Positions 1 through 5,624 are shown, counted from the first letter of the stretch. The stretch is DNA of 6,145 nucleotides from JBGLNL01 sp964548045 (GCA_964548045.1 CAZJQZ010000142.1:1-6145), one strand, 5' to 3'. Program-made: numbers and translations. The notes: a model not told the origin generated them from the sequence alone.

Positions 1-122
1 ACGAAGCGCCTCATCCGGCATTCAAAACCCCCTATGAAGCGGTTCTGGTGGAACTCGATGAAGGCCCCCGCATCGTGAGCAATGTGGTTGGGATCAATTC
101 GGACGAACTTGAAATCGGTATG
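1..122 (+). repeat. Near-identical direct repeat, copy 1 (partner at 3580-3701)
   Basis: Bases 1-122 match 3580-3701 with only three mismatches (at about 56, 89 and 116), all silent. From base 123 to the stop codon the two genes differ at 18 of 66 positions although the protein stays almost the same. The sharp change in similarity suggests a recent gene-conversion tract or a recombinational duplication that ends near base 122. The left end of the tract is outside the window. Confidence 0.9.
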
Positions 123-191
123 CCCGTAGAAGTGATGTTTGAGGATGTGGCTGAAGATTTAACCTTGCCCAAATTCAAGAAGGCGAGTTAG
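1..191 (+). CDS. DUF35 OB-fold protein, C-terminal part (5' end outside window)
   Basis: This is the last 63 codons of a gene that begins upstream; the frame starts at base 3 and ends at TAG 189-191. The visible peptide opens EAPHPAFKTPYEAVLVELDE and ends LPKFKKAS. It matches the OB-fold half of the complete DUF35 protein at 3339-3773 almost residue for residue, with only Met/Thr, Glu/Asp and the last residues differing. The Zn-ribbon half would lie upstream and is not seen. Proteins of this family bind acyl-CoA and act as partners of thiolase-fold enzymes, so a thiolase-like gene probably lies further upstream; that is inference. The first 122 bases are nearly identical to 3580-3701, while the remaining codons differ strongly at silent sites. 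Family assignment is confident through the full-length paralogue; the exact role is unknown. Confidence 0.9.
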   Translation, partial: EAPHPAFKTPYEAVLVELDEGPRIVSNVVGINSDELEIGMPVEVMFEDVAEDLTLPKFKKAS

Positions 192-241
192 TAAAGAAGT
201 GCCCGCACGCCACGGAGCATCCAGGGACCGAGGCGTGCCGA

Positions 242-263
242 GGGTCCGGGGGTGTCCCCGATT
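242..263 (+). repeat. GC-rich intergenic repeat, copy A
   Basis: The segment reads GGGTCCGGGGGTGTCCCC followed by GATT and can fold into a five-pair hairpin (247-251 with 256-260, loop GTGT). A closely similar sequence occurs at 3222-3244, also shortly after a stop codon. Two related copies in non-coding DNA point to a dispersed intergenic repeat family. The rest of 192-299 shows no coding frame, and I see no convincing promoter in it. Confidence 0.55.
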
Positions 264-299
264 GGCATGATCAAGACCAATTATCCCAGGGCGATCTGC

Positions 300-337
300 C
301 TGTTTTGAAGGGGCGAATTTTCGCCCCTTCAAAACAG
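300..337. repeat. Perfect 38-bp palindrome (18-bp stem, TT loop) in thiolase leader
   Basis: Bases 300-317 are exactly complementary to 320-337, leaving only TT (318-319) as the loop. The core, GGGGCGAATTTTCGCCCC, resembles the stem of the operon terminator at 4933-4960, but no T-run follows on either strand, so it is not a standard terminator. It ends eight bases before the GAGGAGG ribosome-binding site of the thiolase-like gene at 356. It could be a transcript stabiliser or RNase III site, an attenuator part, a mobile palindrome or an operator. The structure is certain; its function is not. Confidence 0.85.
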
Positions 338-344
338 ATGATAC

Positions 345-351
345 GAGGAGG
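345..351 (+). promoter_or_regulatory. Ribosome-binding site fixing the start of thiolase-like protein 1
   Basis: GAGGAGG lies four bases before ATG 356. This decides the start against in-frame upstream candidates: TTG at 305 lies inside the palindrome stem, and ATG at 338 lies before this site. Confidence 0.8.
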
Positions 352-355
352 ATGG

Positions 356-1585
356 ATGTTACAAGAATATGTTGATCGGAAGTACCGAACAGACAACAAG
401 CCTGCTGTCGAAGCCAACCTCATAAAAGACAAGGTGGCTATTGTTGGTATCGGGCAGACCAAATACACCAGGGATTCCGGGCGCGATGAACTTGATCTGG
501 CTTGCGAGGCTATCAAAAATGCTGTTGATGACGCCGGACTGAAAATATCAGATATCGATGGGTTCGATACCTTCATACTTGACCGGCTCGCTCTGCCGAT
601 GCTGGTTAATTCTCTGGGAATCTCCAATATAAGGTTCAGCGGTGAAGTGAGCGGTGGCGGCGGAGCCGGCTGTGCTGTGGCCATGCACGCGGCGGCTGCG
701 GTGGCTACCGGCCAGGCTAATTACGTCTGTTGTTACCGTTCCCTCAACGAAGCTTCCGGGCATCGATACGGCCGGGGCGATGATTTTATCGAATACATGC
801 CGGTAGCTTTAACTCCAAATTACGCATACAGCTGGCCGCTTGGTTTCGTGACGCCGCTGGGATGGGCCGGTGTATGGGGCAAGCGATGGATGTATGAATT
901 TGACATCACCCGCGAACAGATCGGCTGGTGGCCTGTTGTGCTGCGGGAATATGCCCAGAACAATCCCGATTCGATGTTTTACGGCCGTCCGATGACACAC
1001 CAGGATTACATGGAATCACCGATGATCGTCGACCCGCTGAAATTGCATGATTGCTGCCTTAATACCGATGGCGCGGCTGCTTATATTATCACCACTGTAG
1101 AGCGGGCCAGGGATCTCAAACAAAAACCGGCCATTATCGCCGCTGCTTCAGAAAGCTGTCCTGTCGAACAGGAGATACAGACCGTCTACCAGCGCCCGAT
1201 CATCTCGGGCCTCGTGGAAACATGGTACGCGGGCCAGGAACTTTACCGGGTCGCCGAGTGTGGACCGGACGATATCGATGTGGCTCAACTCTATGATCCG
1301 TATTCCATCGGCGGCATAATTCAGCTTGAAGAGCTTGGTTTCTGCGAGAGAGGTGAGGGGGGTAAGTTCATCGAAGGCGGCGACAATATCCGCATCGACG
1401 GCAAGATCCCGTGTAATACCTCTGGCGGGCTGCTTTCGGAAGCGTACCTGCATGGATATAACCTGGTCATCGAGGGAGTTCGCCAGATTCGCGGCACCTC
1501 TTATAATCAGGTAAAAGATGTGGAACTGTCGTTGGTCACCGGAGGTCCGGGCGTTCAGTCGAGCGGTATCATTCTGAGGAGGTAA
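356..1585 (+). CDS. Thiolase-like protein (SCP2-thiolase/Ltp2 aldolase type), subunit 1
   Basis: A 409-residue protein of the thiolase superfamily, in the branch of non-decarboxylating SCP2-like thiolases. It has the opening KVAIVGIGQTKY near residue 26, NTDGAAA near 240 and NTSGGLLSEAYLHG at 354-367. The usual nucleophile loop (Cys-Ser-Thr-Gly-Ser) is replaced by GGAGC at 102-106, so the position of the catalytic Cys is Gly102; Cys106 is shifted by four. Tyr313 (in LYDPY) and Tyr364 (in SEAYLHG) are 51 residues apart, close to the spacing of the two tyrosines proposed as catalytic in the steroid aldolase Ltp2 (Tyr294 and Tyr344 in Thermomonospora curvata). A retro-aldol cleavage of a beta-hydroxyacyl-CoA is thus more likely than thiolysis; this is inference. 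The start is set by GAGGAGG at 345-351 and gives about 17 residues more at the N-terminus than subunit 2. The gene ends 3 nt before a DUF35 gene, its likely complex partner. The protein is cytoplasmic, with no signal sequence. Confidence 0.88.
   Translation: MLQEYVDRKYRTDNKPAVEANLIKDKVAIVGIGQTKYTRDSGRDELDLACEAIKNAVDDAGLKISDIDGFDTFILDRLALPMLVNSLGISNIRFSGEVSGGGGAGCAVAMHAAAAVATGQANYVCCYRSLNEASGHRYGRGDDFIEYMPVALTPNYAYSWPLGFVTPLGWAGVWGKRWMYEFDITREQIGWWPVVLREYAQNNPDSMFYGRPMTHQDYMESPMIVDPLKLHDCCLNTDGAAAYIITTVERARDLKQKPAIIAAASESCPVEQEIQTVYQRPIISGLVETWYAGQELYRVAECGPDDIDVAQLYDPYSIGGIIQLEELGFCERGEGGKFIEGGDNIRIDGKIPCNTSGGLLSEAYLHGYNLVIEGVRQIRGTSYNQVKDVELSLVTGGPGVQSSGIILRR
1472..1497 (+). repeat. 26-nt block identical to 3078-3103 in the paralogous thiolase
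   Basis: The segment encoding EGVRQIRG is identical for 26 bases in the two thiolase-like genes, including every third codon position, although both flanks differ. The peptide is a conserved helix of this family. The DNA identity may reflect a small conversion tract or chance retention of codons. Confidence 0.8.
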
Positions 1586-1588
1586 GAA

Positions 1589-2017
1589 ATGGCTGAATTA
1601 ATTCAGGGCATTCCTATCATGCGCCCCTATATGGACCAGGATAATCAAGGGTACTGGGATGCTATTAAGAACCATAAACTGGTATTGCAGCATTGCAGTA
1701 AGTGCGACAGGTTCATTCACCCGCCGCGCCCGATGTGCCCTTCGTGCCGTTCACAGGATACGCTGGAGTGGAAGGAATCAAGCGGCAAGGGAATCATCTA
1801 TTCATTCATCATGTTTACATCACCCAAAATGGCCTATCCCGCTTTTGAACTTCCGTATGCCGTTGTGCTGGTAGAAATGGAAGAAGGTCCAAGAATCAGT
1901 GCCAACACCCATGAAATAGAACCGGATGAGTTGCAAATCGGATTACCGGTGGAAGCGACGTTTGCAGATCTGCCGGATGGGCAGACGGTCCTCTGGTTCA
2001 AGAAGAGGGAGGCATAA
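1589..2017 (+). CDS. DUF35 Zn-ribbon/OB-fold acyl-CoA-binding protein
   Basis: A 142-residue protein, the usual length for stand-alone DUF35 proteins. The N-terminal rubredoxin-like Zn ribbon has Cys36-x2-Cys39 and Cys50-x2-Cys53, with the family sequence HPPRPMCPSC. The OB fold follows from about residue 60 to 138, with the typical PYAVVLVEMEEGPRI strand pair. Family members bind CoA esters and sit between thiolase-fold subunits (BbsA with BbsB; the DUF35 domain of ChsH2 with Ltp2; the archaeal thiolase/HMG-CoA synthase scaffold). Its ribosome-binding site GAGGAGG (1576-1582) lies inside the end of the preceding thiolase-like gene, whose stop is 3 nt upstream; the next gene starts 1 nt after its own stop. 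Translation is therefore probably coupled, giving matched amounts of thiolase-like subunits and this partner. It is clearly diverged from the other two DUF35 proteins of the window. Confidence 0.92.
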   Translation: MAELIQGIPIMRPYMDQDNQGYWDAIKNHKLVLQHCSKCDRFIHPPRPMCPSCRSQDTLEWKESSGKGIIYSFIMFTSPKMAYPAFELPYAVVLVEMEEGPRISANTHEIEPDELQIGLPVEATFADLPDGQTVLWFKKREA

Positions 2018-2018
2018 C

Positions 2019-3194
2019 ATGGCAATTGAGAGTATCAAAGATAGAGCGGCCATCGTCGGCATCGGCGTGGTAGACTTTTCCACCGATATCGGCAGGACTG
2101 AATGGTATACGGCCTGCCAGGCTATCAAACTTGCTGCCGAAGATGCCGGGGTGGATATCGATGATATCGACGGGATGGTCAAAAGCGTCGATGACGGACC
2201 TGATCCGACATATACAGGGAAAGGCCTCGGAATCGATAATCTGCTATATCACAGTGAAAACCACTGGGGCACCAGCGCCATGATGAACGCGGTTCACGCC
2301 GTGGCCGGGGGATTATGCAATTACTGCGTTTACTACCAGACTGCCCATCGAGTTTCGGGACCGGAGAAGTGCATTTCCGATTTTCTGGTCGCCAGAGAGT
2401 TCCGCGAGGATTCGCTGGACATGGTTCGTTATGATTTCTTCTCGCCCTTCGGATTGATCGGCGAGCCCGGTTATGTGGCCATGATGTATCGGCGGTATAT
2501 GCACGAAACCGGCATCAAACCTCAACAGCTTGGCAGTGTACCGGTGGTGGCCAGCGAAAATGCATCTAAAAACCCGAACGCCATATTTTTCGATAAACCT
2601 ATTACTATCGATGACTACCTGCAATCCAAACTGATCGCCGATCCGATCCGTGAGCTGGATTGTGCGCCCAAGGTGGATGGTTCCATAGCCATCGTTATTA
2701 CAACTCCTGAAAAAGCCAGGGCCCTGAAACAGAAACCCGCCATCATCACTTCTGTTGCATCCGGAATGGCCCTCGAGGGACAACTTTATACGAGTTACAC
2801 CCGCGATGTAATCACCGATTTGCCGGAGATGGAGAATATGGCGAAAGAGCTTTACCGCATCGCCGGAATCGGGCCTGAAGATATTAAAGCAGCCATGCTG
2901 GATGATACCTTTGCACCTTATGTCCCGATGCAACTGGAAGCTCTTGGTTTCTGCTCCCAAGGTGAAGGGGCTGCTTTTATCGAGGGTGGCGATAGTATCC
3001 GTGTTGGTGGCCAATTGCCGATCAATCCTGATGGAGGCTCAATCGGGCAGGGAAGATTTGTTACTACCCGCATCGTTGAGGGAGTTCGCCAGATTCGCGG
3101 CACTTCGACTAATCAGGTGGCAAATGCCGATACGGTACTGGTGGCCAGCGGAGCCGGCGGACCTGCCGATGGTATGATTCTAAGAAAAGAATAG
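2019..3194 (+). CDS. Thiolase-like protein, subunit 2, with degenerate active site
   Basis: A 391-residue paralogue of the thiolase-like protein at 356-1585, alignable over its whole length (AAIVGIG near residue 10, KARALKQKPAI, LEALGFCSQGEG, IEGGDSIRV, EGVRQIRGTSTNQV). All expected catalytic positions are altered: the nucleophile Cys position is Asn81 in the loop NHWGTS, the first Ltp2-type tyrosine is Leu294 (in AMLDD), the second is Arg346 and the LHG histidine position is Val348. This suggests a structural or regulatory subunit, or a different chemistry. It may pair with subunit 1 as a heterodimer, since thiolases are dimers; that is inference. ATG 2019 is chosen because GAGGGAGG ends six bases before it and it starts 1 nt after the DUF35 stop; longer in-frame extensions would run deep into that gene. 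A 26-nt segment at 3078-3103 is identical to subunit 1. Confidence 0.88.
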   Translation: MAIESIKDRAAIVGIGVVDFSTDIGRTEWYTACQAIKLAAEDAGVDIDDIDGMVKSVDDGPDPTYTGKGLGIDNLLYHSENHWGTSAMMNAVHAVAGGLCNYCVYYQTAHRVSGPEKCISDFLVAREFREDSLDMVRYDFFSPFGLIGEPGYVAMMYRRYMHETGIKPQQLGSVPVVASENASKNPNAIFFDKPITIDDYLQSKLIADPIRELDCAPKVDGSIAIVITTPEKARALKQKPAIITSVASGMALEGQLYTSYTRDVITDLPEMENMAKELYRIAGIGPEDIKAAMLDDTFAPYVPMQLEALGFCSQGEGAAFIEGGDSIRVGGQLPINPDGGSIGQGRFVTTRIVEGVRQIRGTSTNQVANADTVLVASGAGGPADGMILRKE

Positions 3195-3221
3195 CAAGAG
3201 GTGCAGGAAACCTCCTGCCGG

Positions 3222-3244
3222 GGGTTCGGGGATGTCTCCCGATT
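3222..3244 (+). repeat. GC-rich intergenic repeat, copy B
   Basis: GGGTTCGGGGATGTCTCCCG followed by ATT matches copy A at 242-263 with two substitutions and one extra base. It starts 27 bases after the stop of thiolase-like subunit 2; copy A starts 50 bases after the stop of the partial DUF35 gene. Both copies thus lie downstream of genes and are foldable. Confidence 0.55.
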
Positions 3245-3292
3245 TCCCCTTCCCCCCAGGAATTGGGGAACGCAAGAGGGTTGATTAAATAG

Positions 3293-3312
3293 ATTCCCGC
3301 CTTCGCGGGAAT
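3293..3312. repeat. REP-like palindrome (ATTCCCGC-CTTC-GCGGGAAT)
   Basis: A perfect eight-pair stem with a CTTC loop, followed by GACAAAAA. This sequence type is a widespread intergenic palindrome in bacterial genomes. Read on the minus strand it produces the peptide VIPAKAGI, which often appears in falsely predicted proteins. It probably spread as a non-autonomous repeat. Confidence 0.75.
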
Positions 3313-3338
3313 GACAAAAACGATTAAGGGGGTAAACA

Positions 3339-3773
3339 ATGAGTGTTGAATATAATACAGATCAGCGAATACCTCATCCCGCATTGTGGGGAGTTTTGTA
3401 TAAAGGCAGCACACCATTCTGGGAAGGTGTCAAAGAGAAGAAGATCATGCTTCAGAAATGCAAATCATGCGGGTATTGGCTGAATCCTCCAAGACCCATG
3501 TGTCCTAAATGCCAGTCGCAGGAAAGCGAATGGGTCGCTGCTAAGGGGACCGGGAAGATTTATAGCTGGGTCACTTTCAACGAAGCGCCTCATCCGGCAT
3601 TCAAAACCCCCTATGAAGCGGTTCTGGTGGAACTGGATGAAGGCCCCCGCATCGTGAGCAATGTGGTCGGGATCAATTCGGACGAACTTGAAATTGGTAT
3701 GCCGGTGGAGGTGACCTTCGACGATGTTGCCGAAGACCTGACTCTCCCCAAATTCAAAAAGGCAGGTGTATAA
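3339..3773 (+). CDS. DUF35 Zn-ribbon/OB-fold acyl-CoA-binding protein
   Basis: A 144-residue DUF35 protein. The Zn ribbon is formed by Cys41-x2-Cys44 and Cys55-x2-Cys58 in the context LNPPRPMCPKC; the OB fold covers about residues 65-140. It is a very close paralogue of the truncated protein at 1-191. The start ATG 3339 has AAGGGGG six bases upstream (3326-3332). Its TAA shares one base with the ATG of the acyl-CoA dehydrogenase (TAATG), so the two are translationally coupled. Unlike the DUF35 gene at 1589, it is not flanked by a thiolase-like gene on its 3' side. It may serve as an alternative partner for the upstream thiolase-like subunits or pass the CoA ester between dehydrogenase and cleaving enzyme; that is inference. 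The DNA encoding its OB fold up to base 3701 is nearly identical to the window start, suggesting recent recombination. Confidence 0.93.
   Translation: MSVEYNTDQRIPHPALWGVLYKGSTPFWEGVKEKKIMLQKCKSCGYWLNPPRPMCPKCQSQESEWVAAKGTGKIYSWVTFNEAPHPAFKTPYEAVLVELDEGPRIVSNVVGINSDELEIGMPVEVTFDDVAEDLTLPKFKKAGV
3580..3701 (+). repeat. Near-identical direct repeat, copy 2 (partner at 1-122)
   Basis: This segment matches 1-122 with three silent mismatches. Past 3701 the similarity falls abruptly to about three quarters of bases. The partner copy is cut by the window edge, so the 5' limit of the tract cannot be seen. Confidence 0.9.
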
Positions 3774-4906
3774 TGGACTTTTCACTCAGTGAAGAACAGC
3801 AATTACTCAAAAACTCGGCGCGGGATTTCCTCACGACGGAATGCCCCAAAGCAGTGGTAAAGGAACTCGAGGCCAGCGATACGGGCCATTCCGAGGAACT
3901 CTGGAAAAAGATGGCCGAACTGGGCTGGATGGGCCTGGCCATACCGGAGGAATACGACGGAGCTGGCATGACCCTGCTGGATTTGGCCGTGCTTTTTGAG
4001 GAAATCGGGCGGGTTGCCTTGCCCGGTCCCATGTTCAGTACCCTTATGCTGGGGGCATACCCCATCGCCGAACACGGAACCGAGGAGCAGAAAAAATCAA
4101 TCTTGCCCAAAGTGGCAATGGGTGAGGCTATCCTGACTATGGCCATCTCCGAGCCGGAAGTCGATTCCGATCCCAAGTTCATTGCCGCTAAAGCAACCGC
4201 CGATGGCGATAATTACAAACTCAGCGGGACCAAGCTATTTGTGCCATATGCTTCGGTGGCCGATTACATTCTGGTTGCTGCCAGAACAGACGGGAAACCG
4301 GGTGATGAAAAAGGAATCACGGTATTCATCGTCGATGCCGGTGCGCCGGGTATTTCCCTAACTCCCTTGCAGACTATCGCTGAAGATAAGCAGTTTGAAG
4401 TGGCGCTGGATGGGGTTTCCGTTTCATCCGGTGATGTTTTGGGAGCGGTGAACGAAGGACTGCCAATAATTCAATTCGCGTTACTCAAGGCTACCGCCAT
4501 ACAGTGTGCTGAAATGATAGGCGGAGCACAGTTTGAAATGGAGATCACCGCCGAATATGCCCGAACGAGAATACAGTTTGATCGCCCCATCGGCACTTTC
4601 CAGGCTGTGCAGCACCGCATGGCTGACATGTTCATCGATGCTACCGGCGCTCGCTGGACCACCTATCGGGCTATCTGGCGTTTAAGCGAAGGGCTTCCCG
4701 CAGAGAAGGAAGTAGCTGTTGCTAAAGCCTTTGCCAATTTTGCTACTCAGAGGATTTCATTTGGAGCCCAGGGAATACATGCCGGTGTTGGTGTTGATAT
4801 GGAACACGATCTTCCGTATTATTTCCGCCATCAGAAAGCTTTTGATATTCAGAATGGCGTTACAGGTGCGCAACTGAAGGCGCTGGAAGCGGCGATCGGT
4901 TTGTAG
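3773..4906 (+). CDS. Acyl-CoA dehydrogenase family protein
   Basis: A 377-residue FAD-dependent acyl-CoA dehydrogenase family member of normal length. The helical N-terminal domain begins DFSLSEEQQLLKNSARDFL and contains GWMGLAIPEEYDGAGM; the middle beta domain has TMAISEPEVDSDP near residue 120; the C-terminal helical domain has the FAD-contacting RIQFDRPIGTFQAVQHRMADM (Arg266 onward) and MEHDLPYYF (343 onward). The last region resembles the CaiA and steroid FadE types rather than medium-chain enzymes. The usual catalytic Glu of the YEGT motif is replaced by Asn361 in IQNGV, and the alternative Glu site of isovaleryl-CoA dehydrogenase aligns near Ala240. It may thus be one subunit of a two-subunit dehydrogenase of the mycobacterial ChsE kind, although no partner is in view, or use another base. 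The start overlaps the DUF35 stop by one base. It would introduce an alpha-beta double bond into an acyl-CoA and pass electrons to ETF. A terminator follows. Confidence 0.92.
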   Translation: MDFSLSEEQQLLKNSARDFLTTECPKAVVKELEASDTGHSEELWKKMAELGWMGLAIPEEYDGAGMTLLDLAVLFEEIGRVALPGPMFSTLMLGAYPIAEHGTEEQKKSILPKVAMGEAILTMAISEPEVDSDPKFIAAKATADGDNYKLSGTKLFVPYASVADYILVAARTDGKPGDEKGITVFIVDAGAPGISLTPLQTIAEDKQFEVALDGVSVSSGDVLGAVNEGLPIIQFALLKATAIQCAEMIGGAQFEMEITAEYARTRIQFDRPIGTFQAVQHRMADMFIDATGARWTTYRAIWRLSEGLPAEKEVAVAKAFANFATQRISFGAQGIHAGVGVDMEHDLPYYFRHQKAFDIQNGVTGAQLKALEAAIGL

Positions 4907-4932
4907 GTAGTATTCAGGAATCAGGATTTGTG

Positions 4933-4964
4933 AAAGGGGCGCGATTATTCGCGCCCCTTTTTTT
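4933..4964 (+). terminator. Intrinsic terminator of the acyl-CoA gene block
   Basis: AAAGGGGCGCG (4933-4943) pairs perfectly with CGCGCCCCTTT (4950-4960), with loop ATTATT, and a run of seven T ends at 4964. It begins 26 bases after the dehydrogenase stop. This is a textbook strong rho-independent terminator on the + strand. Confidence 0.93.
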
Positions 4965-5039
4965 GTGCGTATGTCATTCCGCTTAAATTCGGTCATATTT
5001 TTGATGTTCCGAGGCTGGGAATATGTGCTCAAAAATTGA

Positions 5040-5068
5040 TTGACATTCCCTTTGGGTTCGGATAGAGT
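5040..5068 (+). promoter_or_regulatory. Probable sigma-70-type promoter for the acidic small protein
   Basis: A perfect -35 hexamer TTGACA (5040-5045) is followed after 17 bases by TAGAGT (5063-5068), a 4-of-6 match to the -10 consensus. The ATG at 5101 lies 33 bases past it, leaving a short leader with a strong ribosome-binding site (AAAGGGGGG, 5086-5094). Its location just after the terminator supports separate transcription. Confidence 0.6.
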
Positions 5069-5100
5069 AAGTCAAACATCGAAATAAAGGGGGGCAAATC

Positions 5101-5553
5101 ATGGCGGATCGAGATCAGATAATCGCTGGCGAGGTGGAATTCCTCAAAGGAATACAAACGTTAGATGATATTAAAAAAAATCTGGATGCGTACGTTGCCA
5201 GTATCAAAACCACAGTGACGTCGGCCGTGGAAGATGCCCGGGCGTTTGCTGATGCGGCGGGGTCAATGTCGGAAGATGAGAAGCGGGAGCAAATCGCCAG
5301 ATTCGTGGATGATGATTACCTGATGCCCCCGATTTTCACCGCGGAGATGCAGCGTATCGATGATATAGCGGGCGCGATCGATTATATGGAAACGATTGAG
5401 CTGGATTTCGATGCCATGTTTGATCCCCTGGCCGAGGAGTTCACGAGCATCTTGAATCCGTTCGTTCAGGAATTGATGGATGATGCAATTGGGGCCATGT
5501 TTGGTGAGGTTGGCGATATGGTGGGGGAAATGTTCGAAGATAAGAGCGAATAG
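5101..5553 (+). CDS. Small, strongly acidic protein of unknown function
   Basis: A 150-residue protein I do not recognise. It contains 37 Asp/Glu against 11 Lys/Arg and ten Met, and no Cys, His or Trp. The sequence looks almost wholly helical: residues about 8-60 and 60-75 have amphipathic spacing, a short PP at 86-87 breaks the chain, and the C-terminal third (residues about 110-146) has repeated Met/Phe/Val with Asp/Glu, as in ELMDDAIGAMFGEVGDMVGE. There is no signal peptide or membrane segment, so it is probably cytoplasmic. The ribosome-binding site ends six bases before ATG. It stands alone behind its own promoter after a terminator, so there is no reason to link it to the acyl-CoA genes. 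A small helical adaptor or stress-related protein would fit, but nothing in the sequence shows this. Confidence 0.85.
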   Translation: MADRDQIIAGEVEFLKGIQTLDDIKKNLDAYVASIKTTVTSAVEDARAFADAAGSMSEDEKREQIARFVDDDYLMPPIFTAEMQRIDDIAGAIDYMETIELDFDAMFDPLAEEFTSILNPFVQELMDDAIGAMFGEVGDMVGEMFEDKSE

Positions 5554-5624
5554 TGGAATGAACCGGTTGGTGTTTTAACCTAGTTTTTTCGTAGACGGCA
5601 ATCGCGAATTCCTAACTCACGATA

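Larger units (their letters stand above)
3195..3338. other. Intergenic patch of hairpin repeats within the gene block
   Basis: No coding frame is supported here. The stretch strings together several foldable elements: GCAGG/CCTGC (3203-3207 with 3214-3218), the GC-rich repeat copy B (3222-3244), TTCCCC/GGGGAA (3250-3255 with 3265-3270) and ATTCCCGC/GCGGGAAT (3293-3300 with 3305-3312). A ribosome-binding site for the next gene follows at 3325-3332. No T-run follows any stem, so transcription may continue into the DUF35/dehydrogenase pair. I see no convincing promoter. Confidence 0.6.

Noticed and set aside
262..290. TTGGCA at 262-267 as a -35 box for the thiolase gene block
   Set aside because: No acceptable -10 hexamer is found 15-19 bases downstream (CCCAGG at the 17-base spacing).
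300..337. Palindrome as an intrinsic terminator of the upstream DUF35 gene
   Set aside because: No T-run follows the stem on either strand, unlike the clear terminator at 4933-4964.
305..355. Upstream in-frame starts (TTG 305, ATG 338) for thiolase-like gene 1
   Set aside because: TTG 305 lies inside the palindrome stem and neither has a ribosome-binding site, while ATG 356 has GAGGAGG at a suitable distance.
2313..3014. 233-codon open frame on the minus strand inside thiolase-like gene 2
   Set aside because: It is antisense to a well-supported gene with family motifs, its peptide has no recognisable domain, and I see no supporting start signal.
3109..3417. 102-codon minus-strand open frame containing VIPAKAGI
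   Set aside because: It reads through the REP-like palindrome and the ends of two real genes; this peptide is a known signature of spurious translation of intergenic repeats.
5565..5589. GGTT/AACC hairpin plus six T after the acidic protein gene as a terminator
   Set aside because: The stem is only four pairs with an eight-base loop and the T-run is offset by three bases; too weak to call.
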